Origin: Bacillota bacterium
GTDB taxonomy: Bacteria > Bacillota > Clostridia > Oscillospirales > QAMX01
DNA: 5,769 bases
Direction of reading: 5' to 3'
Assembly (NCBI GenBank): GCA_029778935.1
Contig: JAKPBM010000009.1
Location: 1-5,769, forward strand
Part shown: one piece after another, positions 5,542 through 5,769 of the stretch
How positions within the stretch are numbered: the first letter of the stretch is position 1
Layout: each line of letters opens with the position of its first letter
Translations under genes and position numbers: made by a program
The notes under the pieces: model-generated
Databases searched by the model: none
What the model was told of the DNA's origin: nothing
What the model saw: only the letters and a program-made list of their open reading frames with translations

Positions 5542-5594
5542 TTATCAAATAGTTGTTTCAAATCCAACCTATGATTGAAAGATTCCCCAAAACC

Positions 5595-5624
5595 AAAAGC
5601 CCGCGCCTTTTGGCGCGGGCTTTT
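5595..5624 (-). terminator. Rho-independent terminator of groEL, possibly bidirectional
   Basis: A 13-bp perfect stem (5595-5607 with 5612-5624) closes a four-base loop 15 nt beyond the groEL stop codon. Read on the minus strand it ends in GGCTTTTGGTTTT; the plus strand has a longer T-run, so it could work both ways. Only the groEL transcript is known to approach it. Confidence 0.9.
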
Positions 5625-5639
5625 TAAATTTTTTGCGGA

Positions 5640-5769
5640 TTAGTACATGTCTCCGCCCATGCCGGCGCCGGGCTGCGCGGGCGCGGGAGGCTCGGGCTTG
5701 TCGGCAACCAGCGCTTCGGTGGTAAGCACCATGGAAGCGATGCTGGCCGCGTTCTGCAGAGCGGAACGG
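5640..5769 (-). CDS. groEL: 60-kDa chaperonin GroEL, C-terminal end (partial)
   Basis: Only the last 42 codons are present; the gene continues beyond the right edge. The translation begins [20 protein letters not shown], continues with VADKPEP and a Pro/Ala/Gly-rich tail, and ends in GAGMGGDMY before TAA. The block [21 protein letters not shown] is a hallmark of the GroEL equatorial domain, and the Gly/Met-rich tail is the flexible end that projects into the folding cavity. The usual tail ends in repeated GGM; here it is short with a GGDMY ending, seen in several Bacillota. groES and the heat-shock operator would lie outside the window. It is a housekeeping gene and not obviously linked to its neighbours. 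Confidence 0.94.
   Translation of the reverse strand, partial: RSALQNAASIASMVLTTEALVADKPEPPAPAQPGAGMGGDMY

Noticed and set aside
1..5769. CRISPR array, tRNA or rRNA genes, transposase, or toxin-antitoxin pair
   Set aside because: No regularly spaced repeats, tRNA-like cloverleaf, rRNA sequence, transposase motif or paired small genes were seen on either strand.

Overview
The window reads as a piece of a Clostridia-type Bacillota chromosome, most like the moderately GC-rich gut anaerobes of the Oscillospiraceae. This is inferred from strong AGGAGG-type ribosome sites, Gly-Cys lipobox lipoproteins with Thr-rich linkers, an XRE regulator with a TPR-like tail of a kind common in Clostridia, GC-rich genes set in AT-rich spacers, and GC-stem/T-run terminators. 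No species can be named from the sequence alone.

Layout. 1-183 is a GC-rich edge segment in which several frames are open on both strands; its identity is unresolved. 184-492 is an AT-rich leader with a perfect 9-bp inverted repeat beside TATAAT motifs. 493-1929 (+) encodes a lipoprotein ABC-transporter solute-binding protein (SBP) and ends in a strong terminator. 1984-2437 is a long spacer holding a near-palindrome over a TTGACA motif, a possible minus-strand micro-ORF, and the promoter and leader of the next gene. 2438-3856 (+) encodes a second SBP, about 63% identical to the first by hand alignment. 3857-4308 is a gene-free spacer with hairpins and a GC-rich structured block. 4309-5475 (-) encodes an XRE-family regulator with its own promoter, a candidate operator and a terminator. 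5595-5624 is a terminator, followed by the 3' end of groEL (5640-5769, -), which runs off the right edge.

How the genes relate. The two SBPs are a tandem duplication, but each looks like its own transcription unit, and no permease, ATPase or glycoside hydrolase lies in the window. They presumably deliver related ligands, most likely carbohydrates, to a permease encoded elsewhere or just outside. Their lysine codon choice is opposite, although they share islands of near-identical DNA, which suggests different expression levels plus gene conversion or strong local constraint. The XRE gene is transcribed toward the SBP pair, but nothing in the sequence shows that it controls them. groEL is an unrelated housekeeping neighbour.

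No complete, clearly new system is visible. The points most worth a second look are the orphan SBP pair with its long leaders, the micro-ORF at 2146-2274, the alternative pairings upstream of the second SBP, and the two sequence blocks (1-183 and 4110-4235) that resemble intergenic repeats.
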